A stretch of 64,000 nt of DNA from assembly GCA_963839745.1 (NCBI GenBank), contig CAWIWC010000001.1:124001-188000 (forward strand), in the 5' to 3' direction. Positions within the stretch are counted from its first letter, which is position 1; each line of letters opens with the position of its first letter. Shown one piece after another: positions 16,930 to 25,994 of the stretch. Both the position numbers and the translations under genes were made by a program. The DNA is from JAIBJN01 sp963839745 (GTDB taxonomy: Bacteria > Actinomycetota > Thermoleophilia > Gaiellales > Gaiellaceae). The notes beneath the pieces are model-generated. The model had not been told where the DNA came from. It searched no databases and worked only from the letters and a program-made list of their open reading frames with translations.

Positions 16930-18038
16930 AAGAGGCCTTCGACGAAGCGTCCGTCCCGGTAGACGACCTCGCCGTCGGCGTACACCTCGCTTCCGGCGCG
17001 CAGGTCGCAGACGAGATCCCAGTGGAGCGCGGACTGCACCGTCCCGCCCGATTCCGGGTACGAGGCCCCGAGCGCGAGGTGCATCGTCCCGCCGATCTTC
17101 TCGTCGAAGAGCGTGTGCCCGGTGAACTCGGTGATGGCCTCGTTGAGGCCGAACGCGAACTCGCCCACGTGGCGTGCGCCCTCGTCGAGCTCCAGCATCC
17201 GAAGGAGCAGCTCCTCCCCCTCGTCGGCGCTCGCGCGAACCACCTGCCCCTCGCGGAACTCGAGCTCGATGCCGCTCAGGCGCCGGCCGGCGTACGTCCC
17301 CGGGTACGTGAAGCGCACGACGCCGTCGACCTGCGACTCCACCGGGCCGGTGAAGATCTCGCCGTCCGGGAAGTTCTCCTTGCCGTCGCACGGGATCCAG
17401 GTCCTGCCCTCCACGCCGAGCGTGAGGTCGGTGCCGTCGCTCACGACGCGGATCGTCTTCCGCCCTCCCAGCCACGTCCCCAGCTCCGTGAACCCGGCTC
17501 CGAGTGCCATCCAGTCCGCGACGGGGTCGGCGTGGTCGAGGAGGCCGGCGCGGAAGACGAAGTCCTCGTACTCGCCGAGGGACATGTTCGCCTCCTGGGC
17601 GGTGCCGTTCGTGGGGAAGACGGTGATGACGGCGCGGAGCTCGCCCGAGCTGGCGCGCCGGAAGTGGATGCGCCGGAGCGGCTCGCGCGCGCGCTCGGCG
17701 CGGGCCATCCGTTCGGGGTCGACGGTCGTGTTCGCCCGCGTGTTGATCTCCGCCTCGATGGCAATGCGCACGTCGGCGCGCTCGACCTCGGCACGGCGCA
17801 ACGGCGTGATCCAGTCGATCTGGTCGTCGTTGCCCTCGCGTAGGAGGATCTCCTGCGCGGCGTCCAGGTCGACGCGGAGGTGAGGATGCGCGCCCGCCGC
17901 GAGGACGCGCCGCCAGATGGCCTGGACGAGCGGCGCCGCGGCGGGGTCCGTGTCGATGCAGACGAGGTCGCCCTCCTTGACCCCCGTCGAGTAGTCGACC
18001 AGAACGCCGGCGAGGCGCTCGAGACGGTCGTCAGCCAC
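16926..18038 (-). CDS. M29 family aminopeptidase (copy 1)
   Basis: This 370-residue enzyme belongs to the thermophilic aminopeptidase family M29 (AmpS/PepS), two-metal exopeptidases with broad N-terminal specificity. C-terminal ligand motifs are visible: ELEFREGQV, FGLNEAI, GHTLFDEKIGGTMHLALGASY and SALHWDLVCDL. It overlaps the next copy by eight bases. The two paralogues are tandem and moderately similar, with conserved stretches such as FPTNG-AQEA-MSL-EYEDFVF. Context with the DUF1611/epimerase pair suggests peptide salvage. Confidence 0.9.
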   Translation of the reverse strand: MADDRLERLAGVLVDYSTGVKEGDLVCIDTDPAAAPLVQAIWRRVLAAGAHPHLRVDLDAAQEILLREGNDDQIDWITPLRRAEVERADVRIAIEAEINTRANTTVDPERMARAERAREPLRRIHFRRASSGELRAVITVFPTNGTAQEANMSLGEYEDFVFRAGLLDHADPVADWMALGAGFTELGTWLGGRKTIRVVSDGTDLTLGVEGRTWIPCDGKENFPDGEIFTGPVESQVDGVVRFTYPGTYAGRRLSGIELEFREGQVVRASADEGEELLLRMLELDEGARHVGEFAFGLNEAITEFTGHTLFDEKIGGTMHLALGASYPESGGTVQSALHWDLVCDLRAGSEVYADGEVVYRDGRFVEGLF

Positions 18039-19173
18039 CGACGGCGCTCTCGACGACCTCGAGGGCGGGCTCGGCGAGGAAATGCCCGTTCTTCCAGATC
18101 AGCTCGCCGTCCGCGTAGACCTCCCCGTCCTCGCGGAGGTCGCAGATCATGTCCCAGTGCAGTCCCGAGGTGTTCTGGCCCCCGGTCTGCTGAAACCCGG
18201 AGCCGAGCGCGAGGTGCATCGTCCCGCCGATCTTCTCGTCGAAGAGGATGTTGCGCGTGAAGCGGTCGATCTCGTAGTTGAGCCCGAACGCCACCTCGCC
18301 GAGGACGCGGGCGCCGGGATCCATGTCGAGCAGCGACTGGAGGTAGTCGTCCCCGCGGGAGGCCTCGGCGTGGACGACCCGCCCCTCCTCGAACCGCAGG
18401 CGGATGTCCTCGACCTCGCGTCCGTGGTAGACGGCGGGGAACGTGTAGCGGATCTCGCCCTCGGTCTCCGTCTCGATCGGGCTGGTGAAGACCTCGCCGT
18501 CGGGCATGTTGTAGTGGCCGTCGGCCGCGAGCCAGCTGCGGCCGTCGACGCCGAGGCGCAGGTCCGTGTCGGGCCCGACGATGCGCAGCTCGCGGACGCC
18601 GCCGAGCTCCGCGGCGCGGGCGCCGAGGCCGGAGGAGGCGGCGCGCCAGTGAGACGCGGCATCCTCCTCGTGGACGTGGCAGGCGGCGAAGACGAAGTCC
18701 TCGTATTCGGCCAGTGACATCTCCGCCTCCTGGGCGTGGCCGTTCGTCGGGAACAGCGTCCCGCACCAGCTCATCTCCCCCTTGGAGATGCGCTCCCAGC
18801 GGCGGTTCGACAGCTTGCGGTTCGCGGCGATGTGCTTCGCGTGCCGGTCGGAGTCGACGCGTGACAGCGATCGCGTGTTCACCTCGGACCAGATGGTGAT
18901 GAGCGCGTCGATCTGCTCGATCTCCTCCCACTGGATCGGCGAGATATAGGTGACCTGGTCCTCCGAGCCGTTGTGCAGGAGCTCCTCGCCGAGGCCCGGC
19001 AGGCCGACGTTCGTATACGGGTGAGCGCCGGCGCGGAGCGCTGCGCGGTAGCAGGCGAGCGCGAGCGGAGAGCCGACCTCGAGGGTGTCGATTCGAACGA
19101 CCTGGCCCTCCTTGAGGGCCAGTGAATAGTCGACGATAAGGCTGCCGAGGCGCTCGACGCGTGGGTCGGTCAC
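18031..19173 (-). CDS. M29 family aminopeptidase (copy 2)
   Basis: This 380-residue paralogue of the preceding gene has the same motif series: FPTNGHAQEAEMSLAEYEDF, LRFEEGRVVHAEAS, FGLNYEIDRF, FDEKIGGTMHLALGSGF and SGLHWDMICDL. It starts with ATG at 19173, overlapping the DUF1611 stop by four bases. Divergence between the copies suggests different substrate preference rather than recent duplication. Cytosolic: no signal peptide. Confidence 0.9.
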   Translation of the reverse strand: MTDPRVERLGSLIVDYSLALKEGQVVRIDTLEVGSPLALACYRAALRAGAHPYTNVGLPGLGEELLHNGSEDQVTYISPIQWEEIEQIDALITIWSEVNTRSLSRVDSDRHAKHIAANRKLSNRRWERISKGEMSWCGTLFPTNGHAQEAEMSLAEYEDFVFAACHVHEEDAASHWRAASSGLGARAAELGGVRELRIVGPDTDLRLGVDGRSWLAADGHYNMPDGEVFTSPIETETEGEIRYTFPAVYHGREVEDIRLRFEEGRVVHAEASRGDDYLQSLLDMDPGARVLGEVAFGLNYEIDRFTRNILFDEKIGGTMHLALGSGFQQTGGQNTSGLHWDMICDLREDGEVYADGELIWKNGHFLAEPALEVVESAVGG

Positions 19174-20205
19174 CCGCCCGTTATACCCGACGGCAAGCGC
19201 ACCAAGACGGCGTCAAGCAACGCGTCAGGGCCAAAACGGACAGGGTCATCGGCGGGGAGACCGGTCTCCGCCGCGATGGCTTCCACCGCCGCCCGGGCGT
19301 CGTCGTCCGAGAGGCGGCCGGTGTTCACCGCCACCGCGGCCACCGGTGCCGGGCGCACCGGGAGGGCGAGCTGCTCGTAGAGCGCGACGAGCTCGGGCAG
19401 CGGCGGGATCGGGTGGCCGGGGACGCCCTCGATCTCGACGTCGCCGGCCCGGTGCACGAGCACGAGGGCGTGCGGCGCCGCCCCGTGGTAGAGGCCGAGC
19501 GTGACGCCCGAGAACTGCGGATGGAGAATCGCACCCTGGCCCTCGACGAAGAGCAGGTCGCCCCGTTTCGCTCCCTCGACGACGAGCCGCTCCCCCGCCC
19601 CGGCGAGAAAGTCCGAGACCACTGCGTCGACGGCGATGCCCCAGCCCTCGATCATGATCCCGGTCTGGCCGGTCGGGACGAAGACCGAGCGGATCCCGCG
19701 CGCGCGGGCTGCTCGGTCGAGCTCGACAGCGACGGTTTTCTTGCCGACCGCGCAGTCCGAGCCGACCGTGAGGACGACGGAGGCGCCGTGCGTGAGGTTC
19801 TCGCCGGTCGGGACGCTCAGGTCGGCCGGCGGCCTGCGGTAGTCGCGCAGCTCCACGCCGTGCTCGGCCGCGAGGGCCGAGAGCTCCGGGATCGTCGGCC
19901 AGGAACTCGTGCATGCCCGCCTCGACGTCCAGACCCGCCTCGATCGCCTCGCGCAGGATTCCGCGCCAGACGGGCGGCAACCGCCCGCCCGCCACCGCGA
20001 CGCCCACGAGCGCCGTCGTGGGCTCGTAGGCGAGCGCCTCCGCGACGGTGCCGACGACGGGAATCCCCTCGACGGTCTCCCCCACGCGCTCCGAGTCCAG
20101 CACGGCCACGACCGGTTCGGAGCCGTACCGGATGACGCCGTAGGTCGTCTTCCCGTAGTGGTCGTCGCCGGAGTAGCCCTCAGCGAGCGCGAGATAGCGC
20201 TTCAT
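19170..20205 (-). CDS. DUF1611 P-loop protein, DgcN-like (one-base frameshift)
   Basis: The N-terminal Rossmann-like part (KRYLALAEGYSGDDHYGKTTYGVIRYG ...) and the C-terminal P-loop part (VGSDCAVGKKTVAVEL, FVPTGQTGIMIEGWG, FVEGQGAILHP) form the DUF1611 layout. They are in different frames; removing one base near 19886-19890 joins FLADDP to ELSALAAEHGVELRDY. Total length is 3n+1. Some DUF1611 members (DgcN) are reported as D-glutamate N-acetyltransferases working with an enolase-superfamily racemase (DgcA). The next gene is of that superfamily. The substrate here is inferred from that pairing. Confidence 0.8.
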
Positions 20206-21205
20206 GGACTCCCAGTCCCGGCTCGTCGGAGGGCACCTGGACGCCGTCGACGAACGCGACTCCCGGCCACGGGTCCTCGGCCAGGAGCAGGTTGCCGTCG
20301 AGGTCGAGGTGATCGCACAGGCTCCCGATCTGTGCCGCGGCGCTGATCCCGAGGCCGGACTCGATCATGCAGCCGAGCATGACGCCCAGCCCGAGCGCCC
20401 TGGCGGCGTGCGCCATGCGGACGGCCTCGCGGATCCCGCCGCTCTTCGCGAGCTTGATGTTCACGCCGTGCGCCCGCTCGGCGCATTCGGCGACCGTCGG
20501 GAGCATGTGCACGTCCTCGTCCACGTAGATGGGCAGCGGCGATTCGCGCTTCAGCGCCGGCCCGCCCGGGTCGCCGGCCTTCAGCGGCTGCTCCACGTAC
20601 TGGACGCCGAGGTCGGCCAGCTCGCGCACGGCATCGAGCGCCTCGTCGAGCTCCCAGTACTCGTTCACATCGACCTGGAGCGGGACGTCCGTGACGCCGC
20701 GCACCGCCCGCACGCGCTCGACGTCGAGCCCGTCGCGGCCGCCGAGCTTCAGCTTCAGGCGGCGAAAGTCGCTGCCGACGGCCTCCGCTCGCAATGCCAT
20801 GTCGTCGGGGTCGCCGAGCCAGATCGTCCACGAGGTGGGCGGGCCACCGCGCTCGAGGCCCAGGAGCCTCCAGACAGGCTGGCCGACGAGCTTGCCGCAG
20901 AGGTCGTGCAGCGCCCCGTCGAGCCCGGCCTTGGCCGCGTGCTGGCCAGGGACCTCGGCCAGGCGGGCGCCGATCGCCTCGAGAGCGAAGGGATCGTCGC
21001 CGAGGAGCGAGCCCGCCTCGTCCAGGAACGCCTCGGCGCCCTCGACGGTCTCGCCGTAGTGGTCCTGCGGCTGGGCCTCGCCGAAGCCCGTGACCCCGTC
21101 GTGCTCGAGCTCGATCCAGAGCACCTCCTCCTCGACGCTCGTCGAGCGGGAGATGGTGAACGGCTGCGCGAGCAGAAGCGTGGCGCGGCGATGGCTGAGC
21201 CTCAC
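20180..21205 (-). CDS. Enolase-superfamily epimerase/racemase (DgcA / dipeptide epimerase-like)
   Basis: The 341-residue protein is a muconate-lactonising-subgroup enolase: RRLKLKLGG provides the KxK base, then metal ligands in LQVDVNEYW (Asp), YVEQPL (Glu) and IYVDEDVH (Asp), and the second base in NIKLAKSGGI. This is the motif set of L-Ala-D/L-Glu epimerases and N-acyl amino acid racemases. It overlaps the DUF1611 gene by 26 bp, a tight pairing that favours N-acetyl-D-glutamate racemisation or muropeptide salvage. Both remain possible. Confidence 0.85.
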   Translation of the reverse strand: MRLSHRRATLLLAQPFTISRSTSVEEEVLWIELEHDGVTGFGEAQPQDHYGETVEGAEAFLDEAGSLLGDDPFALEAIGARLAEVPGQHAAKAGLDGALHDLCGKLVGQPVWRLLGLERGGPPTSWTIWLGDPDDMALRAEAVGSDFRRLKLKLGGRDGLDVERVRAVRGVTDVPLQVDVNEYWELDEALDAVRELADLGVQYVEQPLKAGDPGGPALKRESPLPIYVDEDVHMLPTVAECAERAHGVNIKLAKSGGIREAVRMAHAARALGLGVMLGCMIESGLGISAAAQIGSLCDHLDLDGNLLLAEDPWPGVAFVDGVQVPSDEPGLGVHEALSRAR

Positions 21206-21228
21206 CCCGGGTACACTAAGCCCCGCCC

Positions 21229-21301
21229 GCGCCTGTAGCTCAGGGGATAGAGCGCGCGCCTCCGGAGCGCGAGGTCGTAGGTTCGATTCCTACCAGGCGC
21301 A
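21229..21301 (+). tRNA. tRNA-Arg (CCG)
   Basis: The cloverleaf is complete: acceptor GCGCCTG/CAGGCGC, D-arm GCTC...GAGC, anticodon loop CTCCGGA giving anticodon CCG (reads CGG), T-arm GTAGG TTCGATT CCTAC. The discriminator is A and CCA is not encoded. Confidence 0.95.
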
Positions 21302-21324
21302 CTCACCCGGCGATCGAGCGGGCG

Positions 21325-23403
21325 CTACGCGGCGACGGTGCCGGCGGGGATGTCGGCCTGGAGCGGCAGCTCCACCCGGAAGGTCGTGCCCTCGCCCACC
21401 TGGCTTTCGAACACGATGCGGCCGCCGTGCCGCTCCGCGATCGCCTTGGCGATCACGAGACCGAGGCCGGTGCCCTCGATCGACCGCCGGTGCGCGAGGC
21501 TGGAGCGGAAGAAGCGCTCGAAGAGCTTGTCCTGCTCCTCTGCGGGGATGCCCATGCCGTTGTCCTCGACCTCGAGGACACCGAGGCCGTCCTCTCGGCC
21601 CGTGCGGACGGTGACCGTGCCGCCGTCGGGGGTGAACTTGACGCCGTTCGAGAGCAGGTTGTTGAGGAGCTGCGACAGGCGCAGCGTGTCGGCACTCAGC
21701 GTGAGCGGCTCGGTGTCGAGCACCAGGCTGACACCGCGGCTCTCCGCGTACGGAGTCACGCTCTGGGCGCAGTCGGCCACGAGCGCGGCGACGTCGACGT
21801 CCTCGTAGTTGAGCTCGAGCGTGTGCGACTCGATCCGCGCGGTCAGGAGCAGGTCGTCGACCAGCCGCGTGAGACGGCCGGCGTTGCGCTCGATCACAGA
21901 GACGAACTCGGACTGCTCGGGGCCGAGCTCGCCGAGGTCGCCGGCGTTGAGCGCCTCCGCGTAGCCGACGATGGACGTGAGCGGCGTCCGCAGCTCGTGG
22001 GAGACGCTGGCGAGGAACTCGTCCTTGAGCCGCTCCACCTCGCGGTCGCTCGTGGTCTCCCGGAAGACGAACAGACGGCCCGTCTGGAGATCATGGTCGG
22101 CGAGCACCGGGACGCTGTAGGCGAGGAACGAGCGGCCGGAGTCGAGGACGAACTCGGCCGTCCCGCGTTCGAGGGGATGCCGCTGCAGCGTCTGGATGGC
22201 TTCGACCACGGATTGCGGCTCCGTGGTGCTCGCCGCGAGCTCGAGGAGGCGCGACCAGACCGATCCGCGGGTCGGGAGCCCGAGCGCATTCCACAGCTGC
22301 TCCATCGCCGTGTTGACGTAGCGAACCTGCCCGTCGAGGTCGCTCAGGCAGATCCCCTCGGTCGTGGCGTCGAGGACGGCGTTGAGGTCGGCGAAGCGGT
22401 GGGCGAGGGCACGCTCGGCGCGGTCGCGCTCGAGCGCACGGCCGAGCTGCGCGCCGACCGTGCCCATCGCGTCCACGACGCGCTCGTCGTGCGCAAGCGC
22501 TTCGTCGACGAAGAAACGGAAGAGCGCGACCACCTCACGGCGGATGAGCACGGGCATGACCACCACCGTCCTGAGCCCGGCGCTCTCCGCGGCGCCGTCC
22601 GCGAGGCTCTCGAACCACGCGTGCTTGCCGGTCTCGGCGATGCGTGCGAGGAGCTCGTCTGCAGAAGGCCGTCCCACCGGTTCGATCGTCCGGCGGAGCT
22701 CGGAGAGGGCGTCCGGATCGTCCGCGTACCAGAGCGCGGCCGTCCAGGGGCGGTCGCCGTCCAGGCGAACCGCCTCGCCGGCGCGCCAGCCCATCCGCGA
22801 GCAGACGAGCTCGAGGCAGGACGCGACCGCCTTGTCGGTGCTCGCGGCGTCGTTGGCCGCGGCGGCCGTCGCGTGAAGGAGCTCGGCGAGCCGCATCTCC
22901 TGCTGGAGCATCGCCTGGGACCGACGTTGCTCGAGCAGGGCGACCGTCTGGCGCGCGAGGGCCTCGAGCGCGCCGCGCTGCTCGTCGGTGAGGTGGCGAG
23001 GGATCCTGTCCAGTACGCAGAGCGCGCCGAGCGCATGGCCGTCTCCGGTGACGAGCTGCTTGCCGGCGTAGAAGCGAATCGAAGGATCCGAGACGACGAG
23101 TGGGTTATCGGCGAAGCGCTTGTCGGCGGCAGCGTCCGGAACGACGAAGAGCTCATCCTCCAGGATCGCGTGCGCGCAGAAGGAGACGTCTCGGTCCGTC
23201 TCTCGCTCGTCCACGCCGACGGTCGACTTGAACCACTGGCGATCCGAGTCGACGAGGCTGATGAGCGAGATCGGCGCCCCGCAGATGTTCGCGGCGAGCG
23301 CGGTCAGATCGTCGAAGGCCTGCTCCGTCTCGGTGTCGAGGATCTCGTAGCGGCGGAGCGCTTCGAGGCGGGCAAGCTCGTTCGCAGGGGTTTCCGGGCG
23401 CAT
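21325..23403 (-). CDS. Cytosolic GAF-GAF-PAS sensor histidine kinase
   Basis: The 692-residue kinase has a GAF domain (about residues 20-160; PISLISLVDSDRQWFKS, GALCVLDRIPR), a second GAF-like segment (175-330), a PAS domain (335-455; YVNTAMEQLWNALG), then HisKA with the phospho-acceptor His469 in SHELRTPLTSIVGY and a HATPase domain (LLNNLLSNGVKFTPDG, EDNGMGIP, GTGLGL). No membrane segment is visible, so it senses a soluble or redox cue. No response regulator is adjacent. A two-component partner must be elsewhere. Confidence 0.93.
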   Translation of the reverse strand: MRPETPANELARLEALRRYEILDTETEQAFDDLTALAANICGAPISLISLVDSDRQWFKSTVGVDERETDRDVSFCAHAILEDELFVVPDAAADKRFADNPLVVSDPSIRFYAGKQLVTGDGHALGALCVLDRIPRHLTDEQRGALEALARQTVALLEQRRSQAMLQQEMRLAELLHATAAAANDAASTDKAVASCLELVCSRMGWRAGEAVRLDGDRPWTAALWYADDPDALSELRRTIEPVGRPSADELLARIAETGKHAWFESLADGAAESAGLRTVVVMPVLIRREVVALFRFFVDEALAHDERVVDAMGTVGAQLGRALERDRAERALAHRFADLNAVLDATTEGICLSDLDGQVRYVNTAMEQLWNALGLPTRGSVWSRLLELAASTTEPQSVVEAIQTLQRHPLERGTAEFVLDSGRSFLAYSVPVLADHDLQTGRLFVFRETTSDREVERLKDEFLASVSHELRTPLTSIVGYAEALNAGDLGELGPEQSEFVSVIERNAGRLTRLVDDLLLTARIESHTLELNYEDVDVAALVADCAQSVTPYAESRGVSLVLDTEPLTLSADTLRLSQLLNNLLSNGVKFTPDGGTVTVRTGREDGLGVLEVEDNGMGIPAEEQDKLFERFFRSSLAHRRSIEGTGLGLVIAKAIAERHGGRIVFESQVGEGTTFRVELPLQADIPAGTVAA

Positions 23404-23454
23404 GGCTCGTGTCTCCTATCGGCAGGGCCGAAGGGAGATCTGAGCGTGTAAGCG

Positions 23455-24423
23455 CTAGAGCCAGCCGCGCCGGCGGAAGTTCATGTAGAGACCGATGCAG
23501 GCTGCGGCGATCACGGCGAGGATGAGCGTGAAGCCGAGCCTCGAGCCGGATCCGGGCAGGTGGTCGAAGTTCATCCCGTAGATGCCGGCGATGGCGGTCG
23601 GCACGGCTACGATCGCGGCCCAGGCGGAGATCCGGCGCACGTCCTCGTTCTGCCGGACGCTCGCCTGCGTCAGGTTGGCCGTGAGCACGCTGGTCAGAAG
23701 GTCGCGGAAGCCCTCGACCTGGTCGACCACGCGAAGCAGGTGGTCGTGGACGTCACGGAAGTACGGGCGCACGTCCGGTTGGACGAGGTCGTACCGGCCG
23801 CGCGCGAGGTCGTCAAGCGGGTCGAGCAGCGGCGTGACGGCGTCGTGCAGCTCGAGCACCTCCCGCTTGAGGTTGTAGATGCGCTCCGCCGGGTTGCTCC
23901 GCGAAGCCGAGAAGACGTCGCCCTCGAGGTGGCGGATCGCCTGGTCGAGGCCGGCGATGACCGGCACGTAGTCGTCGACGACCCGATCGACGACGGCGTA
24001 CAGGACGGCGCCGGGCCCGGCCCGCAGAAGATCCGGTCGCTGCTCGGTCTGCAGACGGACCTCGTGGAGGGACGTCTGGCCGTGCCGCACGGTGATGATG
24101 AACCGCTCGCCGACGAACACGAGGATCTCGCCGAACTTGACGACGTCGTCTCCCTCGGCGAGCCTCGCGGTCTTGAGGACGGCGAAGAGCGACTCGCCGT
24201 AGGCCTCGAGCTTCGGGCGCTGATGGGCGTTGACCGCGTCCTCGACCGCGAGCTCGTGGAGGCCGAATTCGCGCTGCGCCGACTCGAACTCGGGAACCGT
24301 CGGGTTGAGGAGGCCGATCCAGGCGAAGGCCCCGTTCCCGCGAATCGCCTCGTAGGCGTCTTCGATGGCCAGATCGCCTGCGAGGCGGCGTCCATCCTCG
24401 TAGACGGCGCAGTCGATGATCAC
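23455..24423 (-). CDS. CorA-like divalent cation transporter (copy 1)
   Basis: This 322-residue protein has a long cytosolic N-terminal domain, then two C-terminal membrane helices. YGMNF precedes the second one, the CorA selectivity-filter motif; the C-terminus ends in a basic RRRGWL. CorA proteins form pentameric Mg2+/Co2+ channels. It is divergent from a second corA-like gene 97 bp away. The intact GMN suggests a real cation channel. Confidence 0.92.
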   Translation of the reverse strand: MIIDCAVYEDGRRLAGDLAIEDAYEAIRGNGAFAWIGLLNPTVPEFESAQREFGLHELAVEDAVNAHQRPKLEAYGESLFAVLKTARLAEGDDVVKFGEILVFVGERFIITVRHGQTSLHEVRLQTEQRPDLLRAGPGAVLYAVVDRVVDDYVPVIAGLDQAIRHLEGDVFSASRSNPAERIYNLKREVLELHDAVTPLLDPLDDLARGRYDLVQPDVRPYFRDVHDHLLRVVDQVEGFRDLLTSVLTANLTQASVRQNEDVRRISAWAAIVAVPTAIAGIYGMNFDHLPGSGSRLGFTLILAVIAAACIGLYMNFRRRGWL

Positions 24424-24478
24424 GCGCCGATTATGGCCGCGTGCCCGGTGTCCCGCGAGGGATTGCGAGTAGAATCAC

Positions 24479-24518
24479 GTACTCAGGAGATGCACCAGGT
24501 GGACGACCCTCTGAGTAC
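24479..24518 (+). promoter_or_regulatory. Hairpin in the leader of the second corA gene
   Basis: GTACTCAG (24479-24486) and CTGAGTAC (24511-24518) form an 8-bp inverted repeat, ending two bases before the ATG at 24521. A TAGAAT hexamer at 24470-24475 could be a -10 element. An AGGAG lies within the loop side. It could sequester the ribosome binding site or be an operator; nothing in the sequence decides. Confidence 0.4.
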
Positions 24519-24520
24519 CT

Positions 24521-25510
24521 ATGGCACGGCCCACGCTCCCACGCCTCCGACGCGGGCGCGCCCCTTCGGCGGGCGCCGTCGAAGAGCGGACCGAGCCCCG
24601 CATCTCCGAGCTCTCCGCTGACGGGCTGACCTGGGTTCACGCGGACCGTCCCGGGGCCCTCGAGGTCAGCTACCTGGCCGAGCGCTTCGGCTTCCACGAG
24701 CTCGACATCGAGGACGTGCTCTCGAAGCGGCAGCGGCCGAAGATCGACGAGTACCCGGACTACATCTTCGTCGTCCTCCACTTCCCGTTCTACGACAAGA
24801 CGGTGCGGCGGCTGAACGCCGCCGAGCTCGACGTCTTCCTGGGGCCGGACTTCGTCATCACGCTCCCGAATGTGCCGCTCCTCCCCGTCACCTACCTCTT
24901 CAGGCGCTGCGAGGACGACGACGAGCTGCGCGAGGATCTCTTCTCGAAGGGCTCGGGCTATCTGCTCTACCACGTCCTCGACGACCTCTTCGACTACTGC
25001 TTCCCGATCCTGGACAAGATCGGCGCCAAGCTGGACGCGATCGAGCCGGCCATCTTCGAGGAGCGCTCCGAGGACGTCGTCCGCGACATCTCGAACGCCA
25101 AGCAGGAGCTGATCGCCTATCGGAAGATCATCAAGCCCGAGCGGGCGACCCTCCGGCTGCTCGAGCGCTCGAGCCAGCGCTTCCTGTCCGAGGAGCTCGA
25201 GGTCTACTACGACGACATCGTCGACGCCGCCGAGCGCATCTGGGACCTCCTGGACAACTACAAGGAGGTCATCGAGGGGCTCGAGTCGACGAACGAGGCG
25301 TTCATCTCGCACAAGCAGCAATACCGGCTCCAGCTGCTCACGGTCGTCACGGTCATCCTGCTGCCTCTCACCCTGCTCGCGAGCATCTTCGGCATGAACG
25401 TGAAGGTGCCCGGCGAGGGCGATATCACGGCGTTCTGGCTCATCCTCGGGATCTTGCTCGGGCTCGGGGCGGCGCTCCTCGCCCTCTTCCGCTGGCGGCG
25501 CTGGCTGTGA
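24521..25510 (+). CDS. CorA-like divalent cation transporter (copy 2)
   Basis: The 329-residue protein shows HELDIEDVLSKRQRPKIDEYPDY near residues 64-86, a long helical stalk, and the C-terminal pair of membrane helices with FGMNV between them, ending FRWRRWL. The tail of charged residues is typical of CorA. It is only distantly similar to its divergent neighbour. A weak Shine-Dalgarno and the upstream hairpin leave translation control open. The HIT gene follows after 7 bp, possibly co-transcribed. Confidence 0.92.
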   Translation: MARPTLPRLRRGRAPSAGAVEERTEPRISELSADGLTWVHADRPGALEVSYLAERFGFHELDIEDVLSKRQRPKIDEYPDYIFVVLHFPFYDKTVRRLNAAELDVFLGPDFVITLPNVPLLPVTYLFRRCEDDDELREDLFSKGSGYLLYHVLDDLFDYCFPILDKIGAKLDAIEPAIFEERSEDVVRDISNAKQELIAYRKIIKPERATLRLLERSSQRFLSEELEVYYDDIVDAAERIWDLLDNYKEVIEGLESTNEAFISHKQQYRLQLLTVVTVILLPLTLLASIFGMNVKVPGEGDITAFWLILGILLGLGAALLALFRWRRWL

Positions 25511-25517
25511 CGCGGTC

Positions 25518-25994
25518 GTGAAGCAGCTCTGGGCGCCCTGGCGCCTGGAGTACATCCAGAGCGCCGACGAGCAGGAGGGCTGTGTCTTCTGCCGGGCTCA
25601 GAGCCTCGGCGACGAGGAGGGCCTGGTCGTCCACCGGGGCGAGCGGGCATTCGTCGTCCTCAACAAGTACCCCTATGCCTCCGGGCACCTGATGGTCGCG
25701 CCCGCGCGCCACGTGGGCGCGCTCGGGGAGCTCGACGAGGACGAGGCGCTCGAGATCCACCGCTTCGCCGCCACGAGCGTCGAGCTCCTCACCGGCTCGA
25801 TGGGCGCGCAGGGGTTCAACCTCGGCTGGAACCTGGGCCGCATCGCCGGCGCCGGCGTCGTCGACCACGTGCACCAGCACGTCGTCCCGCGCTGGGCGGG
25901 AGACACGAACTTCATGCCCGTGCTTTCGGACGTGAAGGTCATGCCCGAGGCGCTCGAGGCGACCCGGCGTAAACTCGCCGAGGCATGGCCCTAG
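25518..25994 (+). CDS. HIT family nucleotide hydrolase/phosphorylase
   Basis: The 158-residue protein has the histidine triad H-V-H-Q-H-V at residues 117-122 (catalytic His119) and a CVFC pair at 22-25, the zinc-binding element of the actinobacterial Ap4A phosphorylase-like HIT proteins. WAPWRLEYI at the N-terminus is characteristic of that group. The expected substrate is a dinucleoside polyphosphate such as Ap4A. Start is GTG; the 3' end overlaps the mutase start by ten bases. Confidence 0.92.
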   Translation: MKQLWAPWRLEYIQSADEQEGCVFCRAQSLGDEEGLVVHRGERAFVVLNKYPYASGHLMVAPARHVGALGELDEDEALEIHRFAATSVELLTGSMGAQGFNLGWNLGRIAGAGVVDHVHQHVVPRWAGDTNFMPVLSDVKVMPEALEATRRKLAEAWP

